Positions 1 through 5,028 of a stretch of 5,175 bases of DNA are shown here, in pieces. The translations under genes and the position numbers were made by a program. Location: positions 1 to 5,175 of the forward strand of contig JASLAV010000034.1 of NCBI GenBank assembly GCA_030146905.1, written 5' to 3'. This DNA is from Lentzea sp. Lineage in GTDB: Bacteria; Actinomycetota; Actinomycetes; Mycobacteriales; Pseudonocardiaceae. The notes beneath the pieces were generated by a model. The model was not told the origin of the DNA, did not search any database, and saw only the letters and a program-made list of their open reading frames with translations. Each line of letters opens with the position of its first letter. Position 1 is the stretch's first letter.

Positions 1-386
1 CGGCGCTCGCGCGGGACCGGCTGGGCGAGTTCCAGGCGCAGGCGGCCATCGCGGCGTTGCACGCGGACGCGCGGAGTGCGGAGGAGACGGACTGGGTGCA
101 GATCGTCGAGTGGTACGACGAGCTGCTGGCGGTGACCGACAGCCCCGTCGTCCGGCTCAACCGCGCGGTGGCCGTCGGCGAGGCCGACGGACCGCGTGCC
201 GGGCTGAAGGCGTTGGCGGAACTGGACGAGGGGCTTCCCCGCCACTCGGCCGTGGCCGCCTACCTCCACGAGCGCGACGGTGACCGGCAGACGGCCGCGC
301 GGCTCTACGTCGAAGCGTCCAGGAAAGCGACGAACCTCGCCGAGCGGGAATACCTCACCCGTCAGGCCGCACGGCTCAACAACTGA
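1..386 (+). CDS. ECF42-type RNA polymerase sigma factor, C-terminal part (5' end outside window)
   Basis: The reading frame is open from base 3 and stops at TGA 384-386, giving 127 visible residues; the start and the sigma region 2 and 4 DNA-binding domains lie to the left of the window. The visible part matches the long C-terminal extension (DUF6596/TPR-like) of the ECF42 sigma family. Recognisable pieces are a QAAIAALHADA block about 13 residues in, TDWVQIVEWYDEL, the hallmark SPVVRLNRAVAVGEADGP, and a helical repeat ending in AERAYL-like residues (AEREYLTRQAARL). In the family these proteins redirect RNA polymerase to a small regulon, and the C-terminal extension is needed for activity. 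They are usually encoded beside a YCII/DGPF-domain gene, which would lie upstream and cannot be seen here. The methionine-like TTG at 57 is internal and is not the real start. Family assignment is from motif recognition; the regulon is unknown. Confidence 0.85.
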   Translation, partial: ALARDRLGEFQAQAAIAALHADARSAEETDWVQIVEWYDELLAVTDSPVVRLNRAVAVGEADGPRAGLKALAELDEGLPRHSAVAAYLHERDGDRQTAARLYVEASRKATNLAEREYLTRQAARLNN

Positions 387-387
387 A

Positions 388-412
388 AAAGGCCCGCCAT
401 GGGCGGGCCTTT
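388..412. terminator. Perfect hairpin, probable bidirectional terminator between convergent genes
   Basis: An 11-bp perfect inverted repeat, AAAGGCCCGCC (388-398) and GGCGGGCCTTT (402-412), closes a 3-base loop (ATG). It begins one base after the sigma-factor stop codon and lies 32 bp beyond the ferritin stop codon of the opposite strand. The + transcript ends in a short U run; the - transcript has a better one (five U, from A386-A390). It can therefore serve both converging genes. This is read directly from the sequence; termination itself is inferred. Confidence 0.88.
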
Positions 413-444
413 GTGATCAGGCACTCAATCGTGCGAAGAAAAGA

Positions 445-1005
445 TCAGAGCGTGCCGCCGGCTGCGGTCGGAGTGCCGGAGCCGCCACCCTCGTCGCCCA
501 CGGTTTCGCGGGTGAGGAACGTCTCCACGTAGAACATGTTGCCGTCCGCGCGGTCCATGATGGTCAGCAGCGTCTTCATCGAGGAGACCTCCTCGACCTG
601 CTCCTTCAGGAACCACTGCAGGAACTGCTCGCCGATGTAGTCGCCCTCCTCGCGGGCGACCTTGGCGAGGGCCACGATCTGGTCGGTGACCTGCTGCTCC
701 TGGCGCAGTGCCAGTGCGACGAGGTCACGCGGCTCCTTGAACTCGTTGATCGGCGTCTCGACACCGGGAATGACGACCGCGATGTCGTTGTCCATGAGGA
801 ACTGCACGATCATCATCGCGTGGTTGCGCTCTTCGAGGGCCTGCTTGTAGAAGTGCGCGGCCAGGCGCGGCAGGTCCTCGGTGTCGAACCACACCGCGAG
901 CGCGATGTACTGCTGCGAAGCCGAGAACTCGTTGCCGATCTGGGCCTGCAGGAGCTCGTGGAACTTCGACTTCTTGGACAGGATCTTCTTCACGTTCGAG
1001 GCCAT
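445..1005 (-). CDS. bfrB: Non-haem ferritin, BfrB type
   Basis: A 186-residue ferritin subunit expected to assemble into a 24-mer cage in the cytoplasm, oxidise Fe(II) at a di-iron site and store it as ferric mineral. The ferroxidase ligands appear in the right places: E26 (in IGNEFSASQQY), E59 and H62 (in ALEERNHAM), E103 (in RQEQQVTDQ), Q136 and E139 (in KEQVEEV). No haem-binding bacterioferritin methionine context is evident. The protein resembles Mycobacterium tuberculosis BfrB as I remember it, including a glycine/alanine-rich tail ending AAGG-x-L. I chose ATG 1005 because the ferritin fold starts there (MASNVKKIL). The frame stays open upstream to 1080, but those residues match nothing in ferritins and would run into the regulatory region. 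The start has no Shine-Dalgarno; a TAACGT box lies 7 bases upstream, suggesting a leaderless mRNA. An iron box lies 78 bp upstream of the start. Confidence 0.95.
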   Translation of the reverse strand: MASNVKKILSKKSKFHELLQAQIGNEFSASQQYIALAVWFDTEDLPRLAAHFYKQALEERNHAMMIVQFLMDNDIAVVIPGVETPINEFKEPRDLVALALRQEQQVTDQIVALAKVAREEGDYIGEQFLQWFLKEQVEEVSSMKTLLTIMDRADGNMFYVETFLTRETVGDEGGGSGTPTAAGGTL

Positions 1006-1012
1006 GGGGAGT

Positions 1013-1018
1013 ACGTTA
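1013..1018 (-). promoter_or_regulatory. Putative -10 box of the ferritin gene (leaderless)
   Basis: On the minus strand TAACGT fits the actinobacterial TANNNT consensus and is followed by seven bases (ACTCCCC) and then the ATG. Transcription would begin at or within a base of the start codon. No Shine-Dalgarno sequence precedes the ATG, which agrees with a leaderless transcript. No convincing -35 is seen at 16-18 bp spacing, as expected if an activator assists the promoter. Confidence 0.45.
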
Positions 1019-1055
1019 GCCCAAAACGGTGAGATTTGCATTCGAGGAAAAGCTG

Positions 1056-1073
1056 ACCTTTGTTCGGAAAGGT
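1056..1073. repeat. Small inverted repeat of iron-box-like half-sites upstream of ferritin
   Basis: ACCTTT (1056-1061) and AAAGGT (1068-1073) form a perfect 6-bp inverted repeat around a 6-base spacer. The AAAGGT hexamer recurs at 1083-1088 as the left end of the iron box, 15 bp on, and again at 4018-4023 in the second iron box. These may be weak additional regulator half-sites. A weak hairpin in transcripts reading through from the arginine deiminase gene is an alternative. Confidence 0.35.
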
Positions 1074-1082
1074 GAACCAAAC

Positions 1083-1101
1083 AAAGGTTAGGCGCTCCTA
1101 A
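1083..1101. promoter_or_regulatory. Iron box (IdeR/DmdR/DtxR-type) upstream of ferritin
   Basis: The 19-mer AAAGGTTAGGCGCTCCTAA matches 15 of 19 positions of the actinobacterial iron-box consensus as I recall it (TTAGGTTAGGCTCACCTAA), with TTAGG/CCTAA arms at 1088-1092 and 1097-1101. It agrees at 16 of 19 positions with the box at 4018-4036. It lies 78 bp upstream of the ferritin start codon and well upstream of the putative -10, a position suited to activation by an Fe(II)-bound regulator, as known for IdeR and mycobacterial bfrB. It is only 3 bp past the arginine deiminase stop codon. The regulator itself is not in the window. Confidence 0.72.
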
Positions 1102-1104
1102 GAA

Positions 1105-2346
1105 TCACACCAATGGCGCGCGGTCGATCGGGCAGGACATGCAGCGCGGACCGCCGCGGCCGGAGCCCAGCTCCGAGCCGGCGATGCGCAGCACCTCGAC
1201 ACCCGCGTCCTCGAGGCGCTCGTTCGTCTCGACGTTGCGCTCGTAGGCGACGACCAGGCCGGGGCCGACCGCCAGCGTGTTGTTGCCGTCGTCCCACTGC
1301 TCGCGCTCGGCGGTGATGACGTCGAGACCGGTGTCGATCACGCGCAGGCGCTCGATGCCCATCGCCTCGGCCGCCGCCTCCAGGAACGGCACGGGGCCGT
1401 CCACGCGCACGCCACCCTCGCCGTCGGCGCGCAGCGGGTAGGCGGTGAGCGAGTCGCTGATCGCCGGGTACATCACCACGGCGTCGCGGTCGACCATCGT
1501 GCAGACGGTGTCCAGGTGCATCGTGGCGCGCTCCTGCGCGATCGGCACCGCCAGCACCGTGTGCGCGAGTCCGTCGGCCAGAGCGGAACGTGCGAACGAC
1601 TCGGCGCCCGCAGGGGTCGTGCGCTCGCCGACGCCGATGGCGATCACGCCCGGCGCGAGCAGCAGCACGTCGCCACCTTCCAACGGCGCCGAGTGCGCGC
1701 CGTACGCGCGGCCCGTGCGGCGGAACCGCGGGTGGTAGGCGTAGATCAGGTCGGTCAGCGTCGTCTCGCGGTCGCGGGCGGGCAGCGCGAGCGACGTGAT
1801 GGCCACGCGGTCGCCGACCCAGACCGACGAGTCGCGGGTGAACAGCAGGTTCGGCAGCGGGTCGACGGCGAAGTCGATCGGCAGGTGCATCCTGCGCACC
1901 AGCGACGCGCCCTCCGCGGCGGGCAGCTCCTCGAACGTCATGCCGGTCATCAGCACCTGCGCGAGCTGCGGGGCCGGCAGCGAGGTGAGGTGGCTGCGCA
2001 GCGCGTCGGCCAGGTCGATGCCGAGGCGGCGCTCGTTGACGGCGCTGTGGATGCCCGCGATGCGCGCGCGGTTGTCCTCCAGCGCCTGCACCAGGACGTC
2101 CCCCAGCAGCAGGACCTCGACACCGCGGGAGGTCAGCGTCGCGGCGAACGCGTCGTGCTCCTCCTGGGCCCTGCCGACCCACGGCACGCCGTCGAACAGC
2201 AGCTGGTCGTTGTTGCGAGGGGTGAGCCTCTTGAGCTCGTTGCCCGGCCGGTGCAGCAGCACCGTGCGCAACGGGCCGACCTCGCTGTCCACGCGGGGCG
2301 CGGCGTCCGGGAGTGCTTCGGTCTCGGCGATCGTGTGCGCAGTCAC
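1105..2346 (-). CDS. arcA: Arginine deiminase
   Basis: A complete 413-residue enzyme of the guanidino-group modifying family that hydrolyses L-arginine to L-citrulline and ammonia. Visible catalytic and substrate-binding elements are FTRD (D172), LEGGD (E223, D226), MHLDT (H277, D279) and the nucleophile C402 in [12 protein letters not shown] near the C-terminus. These follow the Asp/Glu/His/Asp/Cys pattern of the Pseudomonas enzyme, and the length is normal. The N-terminus [22 protein letters not shown] is typical. The start is GTG 2346; no Shine-Dalgarno is seen, but TACGCT lies 6 bases before it, compatible with leaderless transcription. The usual partners for ATP production by the deiminase pathway (ornithine carbamoyltransferase, carbamate kinase, arginine/ornithine antiporter) are not adjacent, so a role in arginine catabolism, nitrogen supply or acid/ammonia balance is more likely than a full fermentative operon. 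There is no clear terminator before the ferritin upstream region. Confidence 0.96.
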   Translation of the reverse strand: MTAHTIAETEALPDAAPRVDSEVGPLRTVLLHRPGNELKRLTPRNNDQLLFDGVPWVGRAQEEHDAFAATLTSRGVEVLLLGDVLVQALEDNRARIAGIHSAVNERRLGIDLADALRSHLTSLPAPQLAQVLMTGMTFEELPAAEGASLVRRMHLPIDFAVDPLPNLLFTRDSSVWVGDRVAITSLALPARDRETTLTDLIYAYHPRFRRTGRAYGAHSAPLEGGDVLLLAPGVIAIGVGERTTPAGAESFARSALADGLAHTVLAVPIAQERATMHLDTVCTMVDRDAVVMYPAISDSLTAYPLRADGEGGVRVDGPVPFLEAAAEAMGIERLRVIDTGLDVITAEREQWDDGNNTLAVGPGLVVAYERNVETNERLEDAGVEVLRIAGSELGSGRGGPRCMSCPIDRAPLV

Positions 2347-2352
2347 CGGTCG

Positions 2353-2358
2353 AGCGTA
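2353..2358 (-). promoter_or_regulatory. Putative -10 box of the arginine deiminase gene (leaderless)
   Basis: Minus-strand TACGCT fits TANNNT and is separated from the GTG start at 2346 by exactly six bases (CGACCG), placing a transcription start on the first base of the start codon. No Shine-Dalgarno is present in the preceding 50 bases. No good -35 is seen. Confidence 0.42.
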
Positions 2359-2414
2359 ACTCTGAACAGCGCAAATCGCCGCTTATGGGCTCAGAATCGC
2401 AACGAATGGCGCAC

Positions 2415-2439
2415 TGATTCGAGTTCTACGGTCGAATCA
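2415..2439. repeat. 8-bp inverted repeat just after the CPBP stop codon
   Basis: TGATTCGA (2415-2422) and TCGAATCA (2432-2439) are perfect inverted arms around a 9-base spacer, immediately downstream of the CPBP stop (TAA, 2442-2440 on the minus strand). As minus-strand RNA it folds into a small hairpin but lacks a U run. It may be a weak terminator or 3'-end stabiliser of the DUF2470-CPBP transcript, or an operator for arginine deiminase about 70 bp away. Confidence 0.4.
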
Positions 2440-3210
2440 TTAAGGCAACCAGCTCACTTTGCCTCGCAACATTGTGTAACCGACGAACGCGACGACGTCG
2501 AGGATCGTGTGAGCGATCACCAACGGCCACAACCGCCTGGTGCGCTGCCAGTAGTAGCCGAACACCAGGCCCATGACCAGGTTGCCGACGAACCCGCCGA
2601 AGCCCTGGTAGAGGTGGTAGGACCCGCGCAGCACGGCCGCCGCGAACAGGGCCGTGTACTGCCGCCAGCCGAGCTGTTGCAGCCGCGTGATCAGGTACCC
2701 GACTACGAGCACCTCCTCCGCCCACGCGTTGCCGGCGGCGGCGAGGATCAGCGCCACGCTCATCCACCACGCGTTGTCCAGGGTGGACGGCTGCACGGCG
2801 AGGTTCAGCCCGAGCGCCCACGCGGCGAAGTAGAACGCGAGACCGGGGATGCCGATGATCGCGGCCAGCCCCAGCGCACCCAGCGAGTCCGCGAGCTTGC
2901 GGGTGCCGTCGAGCCCGATGACGCGGAGCTTGATCCCGGTGCGCCACAACAGGTACAGGCCGATGCCGCCCCACGCCGCCAGCTGCAGCACGCCGAGCAG
3001 CTGCGCCACGAGGTCCAGCAGGTCGGCGCGCGCCTGCGGGACGTTGATCGCGACCGACTGCTGGTTCAGCGGCGTCGGCTGCAGCAGGCTGTCCACCAGC
3101 CGCACGAGGCTGCGCAGGCCGGACAGCCCGAGCGTCATGCTGAAGACGATCAGCAGTTCGAGCTTGTAACCGCGTTTCTCGGCGTCGGGGATCACCGCAG
3201 GTTCGATCAC
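2440..3210 (-). CDS. CPBP-family intramembrane metalloprotease (Abi/CAAX protease-like)
   Basis: A 256-residue polytopic membrane protein with hydrophobic segments near residues 18-34, 66-88, 107-135, 148-163, 183-195, 206-220 and 228-246. The three CPBP motifs are present in order: the Glu pair E165-E166 (AEEVLVVGYL), H199 (RGSYHLYQGFGGFVGN) and H234-x3-D238 (VIAHTILD). Members are predicted intramembrane glutamic or metal-dependent endopeptidases, some related to type II CAAX prenyl proteases; the substrate here is unknown. The arginine usually found in EExxxR is replaced by V170, and the phenylalanine of FxxxH by R195, variants I associate with actinobacterial members. The start is GTG 3210, with AGGTAG 10 bases upstream as a modest ribosome site. 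Only 27 bp separate it from the stop of the DUF2470 gene, so the two are probably co-transcribed and CPBP may be indirectly iron-regulated. Confidence 0.85.
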   Translation of the reverse strand: MIEPAVIPDAEKRGYKLELLIVFSMTLGLSGLRSLVRLVDSLLQPTPLNQQSVAINVPQARADLLDLVAQLLGVLQLAAWGGIGLYLLWRTGIKLRVIGLDGTRKLADSLGALGLAAIIGIPGLAFYFAAWALGLNLAVQPSTLDNAWWMSVALILAAAGNAWAEEVLVVGYLITRLQQLGWRQYTALFAAAVLRGSYHLYQGFGGFVGNLVMGLVFGYYWQRTRRLWPLVIAHTILDVVAFVGYTMLRGKVSWLP

Positions 3211-3237
3211 GCGCGTGACGCTACCTGCAGTTCCGGA

Positions 3238-4002
3238 TCACCTCTGGGAGAGGAACGGGCAGCCCATCAACCGGCGGAGCTCCGCCGCGAGCTCCTGCGG
3301 CGTGCTGACGGGCCTGGAGAACGCGATCCGCACGTCGTGGTCGTCGCACTCGGCCTCGACCCGCAGCCGCAGGCCGAACCGGTCGAGCCCGAGCGGCCGC
3401 ACGTGCCCGGCGCGCAGCTCCTCCGGGAGGTGGCGGGCGAGCTGGCCGACGACGTCGCGGTGCGCCATCTCCAGGTGCCGCAGCCAGTGGTCCTCGTTGC
3501 GGCAGAACGGGTCCGGCGTGGCGCTCGCGAACTGCTCCGGCCGGATCGACGACGTGCCCTCCGCGTCGGCGATCACCATCGACGCGGGGGTGAGCCTCAG
3601 GACGGAGGCGCCGTGACCGGCGTCGAGCAGCCGGTGGTCCGGCCGCACGTCGGCGACGGCGAGGATCTCGTCGCGCGCCTCCTGGCCCTCCAGCGCCGAC
3701 ACCCAGCCGGTGAGCCACAGCAGCCCTCGGACGGGTTCGCGCAGCGGCACAGGTGCCTGGTCGGCGATCTCCAGCATCGCCGTCACCTCGGTGCGCGGGG
3801 CCTGCCACAGCTGCCCGACCAACGGGTGCTCGTCGGCGAGCAGCAGGATCGTGGTGCCGCACGGGTGCACGTGGTGGAACAACGGGCTGGTCCTGTTGCC
3901 CGCCTGAGGAAGCAGCGCGGCCTGACCACCGCGAGCCGCGATCGTGCGTGCGCGCTCCGCGGCGTGCGGCGCCGGTGGGCGCTTGGTCTGGGTGTCGGTC
4001 AC
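3238..4002 (-). CDS. DUF2470 domain protein, possible HugZ-like haem/flavin split-barrel protein
   Basis: A 254-residue soluble protein with no signal peptide or membrane segment. The C-terminal part (about residues 170-247) looks like a DUF2470 domain: a helix with H-x4-H (H176, H181 in RHLEMAHRD), then PLGLDRFGLRLRV, RIAFSRPVSTPQEL and ELRRLMG. The N-terminal part (about 15-155) reads like the pyridoxamine-phosphate-oxidase-like split barrel that usually accompanies it. In related HugZ proteins this architecture binds and degrades haem to release iron. That activity is only suggested here, supported by the iron box in its promoter region. The start is GTG 4002, fixed by a strong Shine-Dalgarno (AGGAGGTG, 4015-4008) at ideal spacing. 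It is the first gene of a likely operon with the CPBP protease. An alternative is a non-enzymatic, iron-responsive protein of unknown role. Confidence 0.72.
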   Translation of the reverse strand: MTDTQTKRPPAPHAAERARTIAARGGQAALLPQAGNRTSPLFHHVHPCGTTILLLADEHPLVGQLWQAPRTEVTAMLEIADQAPVPLREPVRGLLWLTGWVSALEGQEARDEILAVADVRPDHRLLDAGHGASVLRLTPASMVIADAEGTSSIRPEQFASATPDPFCRNEDHWLRHLEMAHRDVVGQLARHLPEELRAGHVRPLGLDRFGLRLRVEAECDDHDVRIAFSRPVSTPQELAAELRRLMGCPFLSQR

Positions 4003-4007
4003 CGCTG

Positions 4008-4015
4008 CACCTCCT
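4008..4015 (-). promoter_or_regulatory. Strong ribosome binding site fixing the DUF2470 start
   Basis: AGGAGGTG on the minus strand, with seven bases between AGGAGG and the GTG at 4002. It is the only canonical Shine-Dalgarno in the window and settles the non-ATG start. Confidence 0.85.
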
Positions 4016-4017
4016 CT

Positions 4018-4036
4018 AAAGGTTAGGCAAGCCTAA
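4018..4036. promoter_or_regulatory. Iron box (IdeR/DmdR/DtxR-type) in the DUF2470 promoter region
   Basis: AAAGGTTAGGCAAGCCTAA shares its first 11 and last 5 bases with the ferritin box. Its core, GTTAGGC-AA-GCCTAAC (4022-4037), is a perfect 7-bp inverted repeat. It lies just upstream of the Shine-Dalgarno and 18 bp or so downstream of a TTGACG -35-like hexamer (minus strand, 4054-4049), so it overlaps the expected -10/transcription start. This is a classical repressor position: iron-loaded regulator would block the DUF2470-CPBP operon. It also lies about 46-64 bp upstream of the divergent gene at 4082. Confidence 0.82.
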
Positions 4037-4048
4037 CTTAGCTTTGCT

Positions 4049-4054
4049 CGTCAA
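4049..4054 (-). promoter_or_regulatory. Putative -35 hexamer of the DUF2470-CPBP operon
   Basis: Minus-strand TTGACG is a 5-of-6 match to TTGACA. At 18-bp spacing the matching -10 would be TTGCCT (4030-4025), a poor hexamer lying inside the iron box. Transcription would then begin near 4018-4017, leaving a leader of roughly 15 bases that contains the Shine-Dalgarno. Confidence 0.45.
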
Positions 4055-4061
4055 GGGAAGC

Positions 4062-4086
4062 ACCACCTGTACGGTGGACAGGTGGT
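4062..4086. repeat. 9-bp inverted repeat over the promoter and start of the first membrane-protein gene
   Basis: ACCACCTGT (4062-4070) and ACAGGTGGT (4078-4086) are perfect arms around a 7-base spacer (ACGGTGG). The repeat covers the putative -10 and the GTG start at 4082. If transcription begins at the start codon, most of the repeat is not in the RNA, so it would act as a DNA operator rather than as a hairpin. Confidence 0.5.
4070..4075 (+). promoter_or_regulatory. Putative -10 box for the tandem membrane-protein genes (leaderless)
   Basis: TACGGT fits TANNNT and is followed by six bases (GGACAG) and then GTG 4082, so the first transcribed base could be the first base of the start codon. 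No Shine-Dalgarno precedes the start, and no convincing -35 is seen at normal spacing. Confidence 0.42.
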
Positions 4087-4546
4087 CGTGCCCAACAAGC
4101 CGTCCACCGAGGTGACGGCGCTCGACGATCGGTGGACCCGGCACTGCGCGGACCGGGCGAGCCGCCATGCGCTGATCTGGACGGCGATCGCCGGTGCGGC
4201 CTTCCTGCTCCAGTTCGTGCTGGTGCTCGTGTGGTCGTGGTCCTCACCGGTGGCGTTGGTCCTGTTGTTCTTCGCCGCGGCCGTCCTGTGGTCGGTGACG
4301 CGGCGGCGCCCGGTTCGACTGCCGGAGGGGGAGCCGTGGATTTTCGCGCAGGCCAGGTGGGAAGGCGGCAGGCTCGTCGTGCTGGGGCAGCCGCGGCTGG
4401 TGCTGGCCCTGCGAGTGGGCCCGTTGCTCCGGGGGAGGATCGCGCGGCACCGGCGGGTCTGGTTCATCCGGCCGGACGCCGCGGGCAACACCGTCGTGAC
4501 GTTCCGCGGTGTCCCCCGATTGATTTCCGCCCGCGTGTTTCGTTGA
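4082..4546 (+). CDS. Small two-helix membrane protein of unknown function (paralogue 1)
   Basis: A 154-residue protein I do not recognise. A short charged N-terminal region (DDRWTRHCADRASRH) is followed by two hydrophobic helices, about residues 31-51 and 55-72, then Arg-rich RRRPVR and a soluble C-terminal half of short beta-like segments. By the positive-inside rule both ends should be cytoplasmic. The C-terminus carries RHRRVWFIRPDAAG...FRG, which lines up without gaps with the next gene: W127, P131, D132, G135, R142 and G143 have the same residue numbers in both. The start GTG 4082 is preferred because of the promoter-like box six bases upstream; GTG 4088 is an alternative. It is divergent from the DUF2470 operon, with 79 bp between them, and is probably transcribed with the gene 14 bp downstream. 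Confidence 0.7.
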   Translation: MVVPNKPSTEVTALDDRWTRHCADRASRHALIWTAIAGAAFLLQFVLVLVWSWSSPVALVLLFFAAAVLWSVTRRRPVRLPEGEPWIFAQARWEGGRLVVLGQPRLVLALRVGPLLRGRIARHRRVWFIRPDAAGNTVVTFRGVPRLISARVFR

Positions 4547-4560
4547 TCAAGTAGCGGGCT

Positions 4561-5028
4561 ATGTCAGTGGACGTGCACGTGACCACGGCGTGGAGTGACA
4601 CCTGCCTCGCGCGGGCGGATCGTCGCGCGGTCGGTCACATCTTCTTCGGCCTCGCCGTGCTCGGCGTCGTGCTCATGATCGACTGGATCTGGCTCACCGT
4701 GCTGTCCGTGCCGGTGGTGCTGGAACTGGCCGTGCCGGGGCTGCGGCACTTCTTCACCCGCCGCGGCACGGTGGAGCTGATCGAGCGGTTCCCGTGGCGC
4801 CCGGTGTCGGTGAGCTTCGTGCCCGGCAAGCGGATCGGGCGCCAGGCGTACCTGCGGGTCCTCGACTCCGAGAACGACCTGCGGCTGCCGGAACTGCCGG
4901 AACGGGCGCGCGTGCTCGTCCGGCACACCGGGCGGATCTGGATCTCGGGGCCGGACGAGCGCGGGCGCGTGGTGGCGATGACGCGAGGACTCGCGTTCCT
5001 CACACGTGGGCGGGTCGTCGACCGCTGA
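4561..5028 (+). CDS. Small two-helix membrane protein of unknown function (paralogue 2)
   Basis: A 155-residue protein with the same design as its upstream neighbour: a charged N-terminus (AWSDTCLARADRRA), two hydrophobic helices at about 24-40 and 42-60, a basic turn (FFTRRGT), and a soluble beta-like C-terminal half. Shared landmarks include the ADR/ASR region before the first helix, a PW in the middle (FPWRP against EPWIF), LRV, and the C-terminal RHTGRIWISGPDERG...TRG. It looks like a tandem duplication that has diverged strongly. It starts at ATG 4561, 14 bp after the first gene stops; there is no Shine-Dalgarno, so translation may depend on the upstream gene. Its last 29 bp overlap the end of the convergent epimerase-like gene. 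Function is unknown; a small envelope or signalling protein is possible. Confidence 0.72.
   Translation: MSVDVHVTTAWSDTCLARADRRAVGHIFFGLAVLGVVLMIDWIWLTVLSVPVVLELAVPGLRHFFTRRGTVELIERFPWRPVSVSFVPGKRIGRQAYLRVLDSENDLRLPELPERARVLVRHTGRIWISGPDERGRVVAMTRGLAFLTRGRVVDR

Noticed and set aside
280..1032. A 250-codon + strand frame across the sigma-factor end and ferritin
   Set aside because: It crosses the terminator hairpin and is the antisense of ferritin; composition is low-complexity.
1006..1080. A 25-residue N-terminal extension of ferritin from a TTG at 1080
   Set aside because: The extra residues match nothing in ferritins, there is no ribosome site, and the extension would make the promoter-like and half-site region coding.
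1088..1101. The TTAGG/CCTAA palindrome as a terminator of arcA
   Set aside because: The stem is only 5 bp with an A/T-rich end and no U tract directly after it, and its sequence matches the iron box at 4018-4036 far better than chance, so a regulator site is the better reading.
1088..2374. A 428-codon minus-strand frame overlapping arginine deiminase
   Set aside because: It is a frame-shifted shadow of arcA with Arg/Pro/Ala-rich, low-complexity translation; the other frame holds all arginine deiminase motifs.
1516..4026. An 836-codon open frame on the + strand, antisense to arcA, the CPBP gene and the DUF2470 gene
   Set aside because: High-GC third positions remove stop codons from the opposite strand. 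The translation is rich in Arg/Gln/His/Val without domain logic, and the three minus-strand genes in the same place have clear families and catalytic residues.
4038..4491. Minus-strand frames opposite the first membrane-protein gene
   Set aside because: The + strand frame has two well-formed membrane helices and a paralogue next door; the minus-strand frames are Arg/Ser/Pro-rich shadows.
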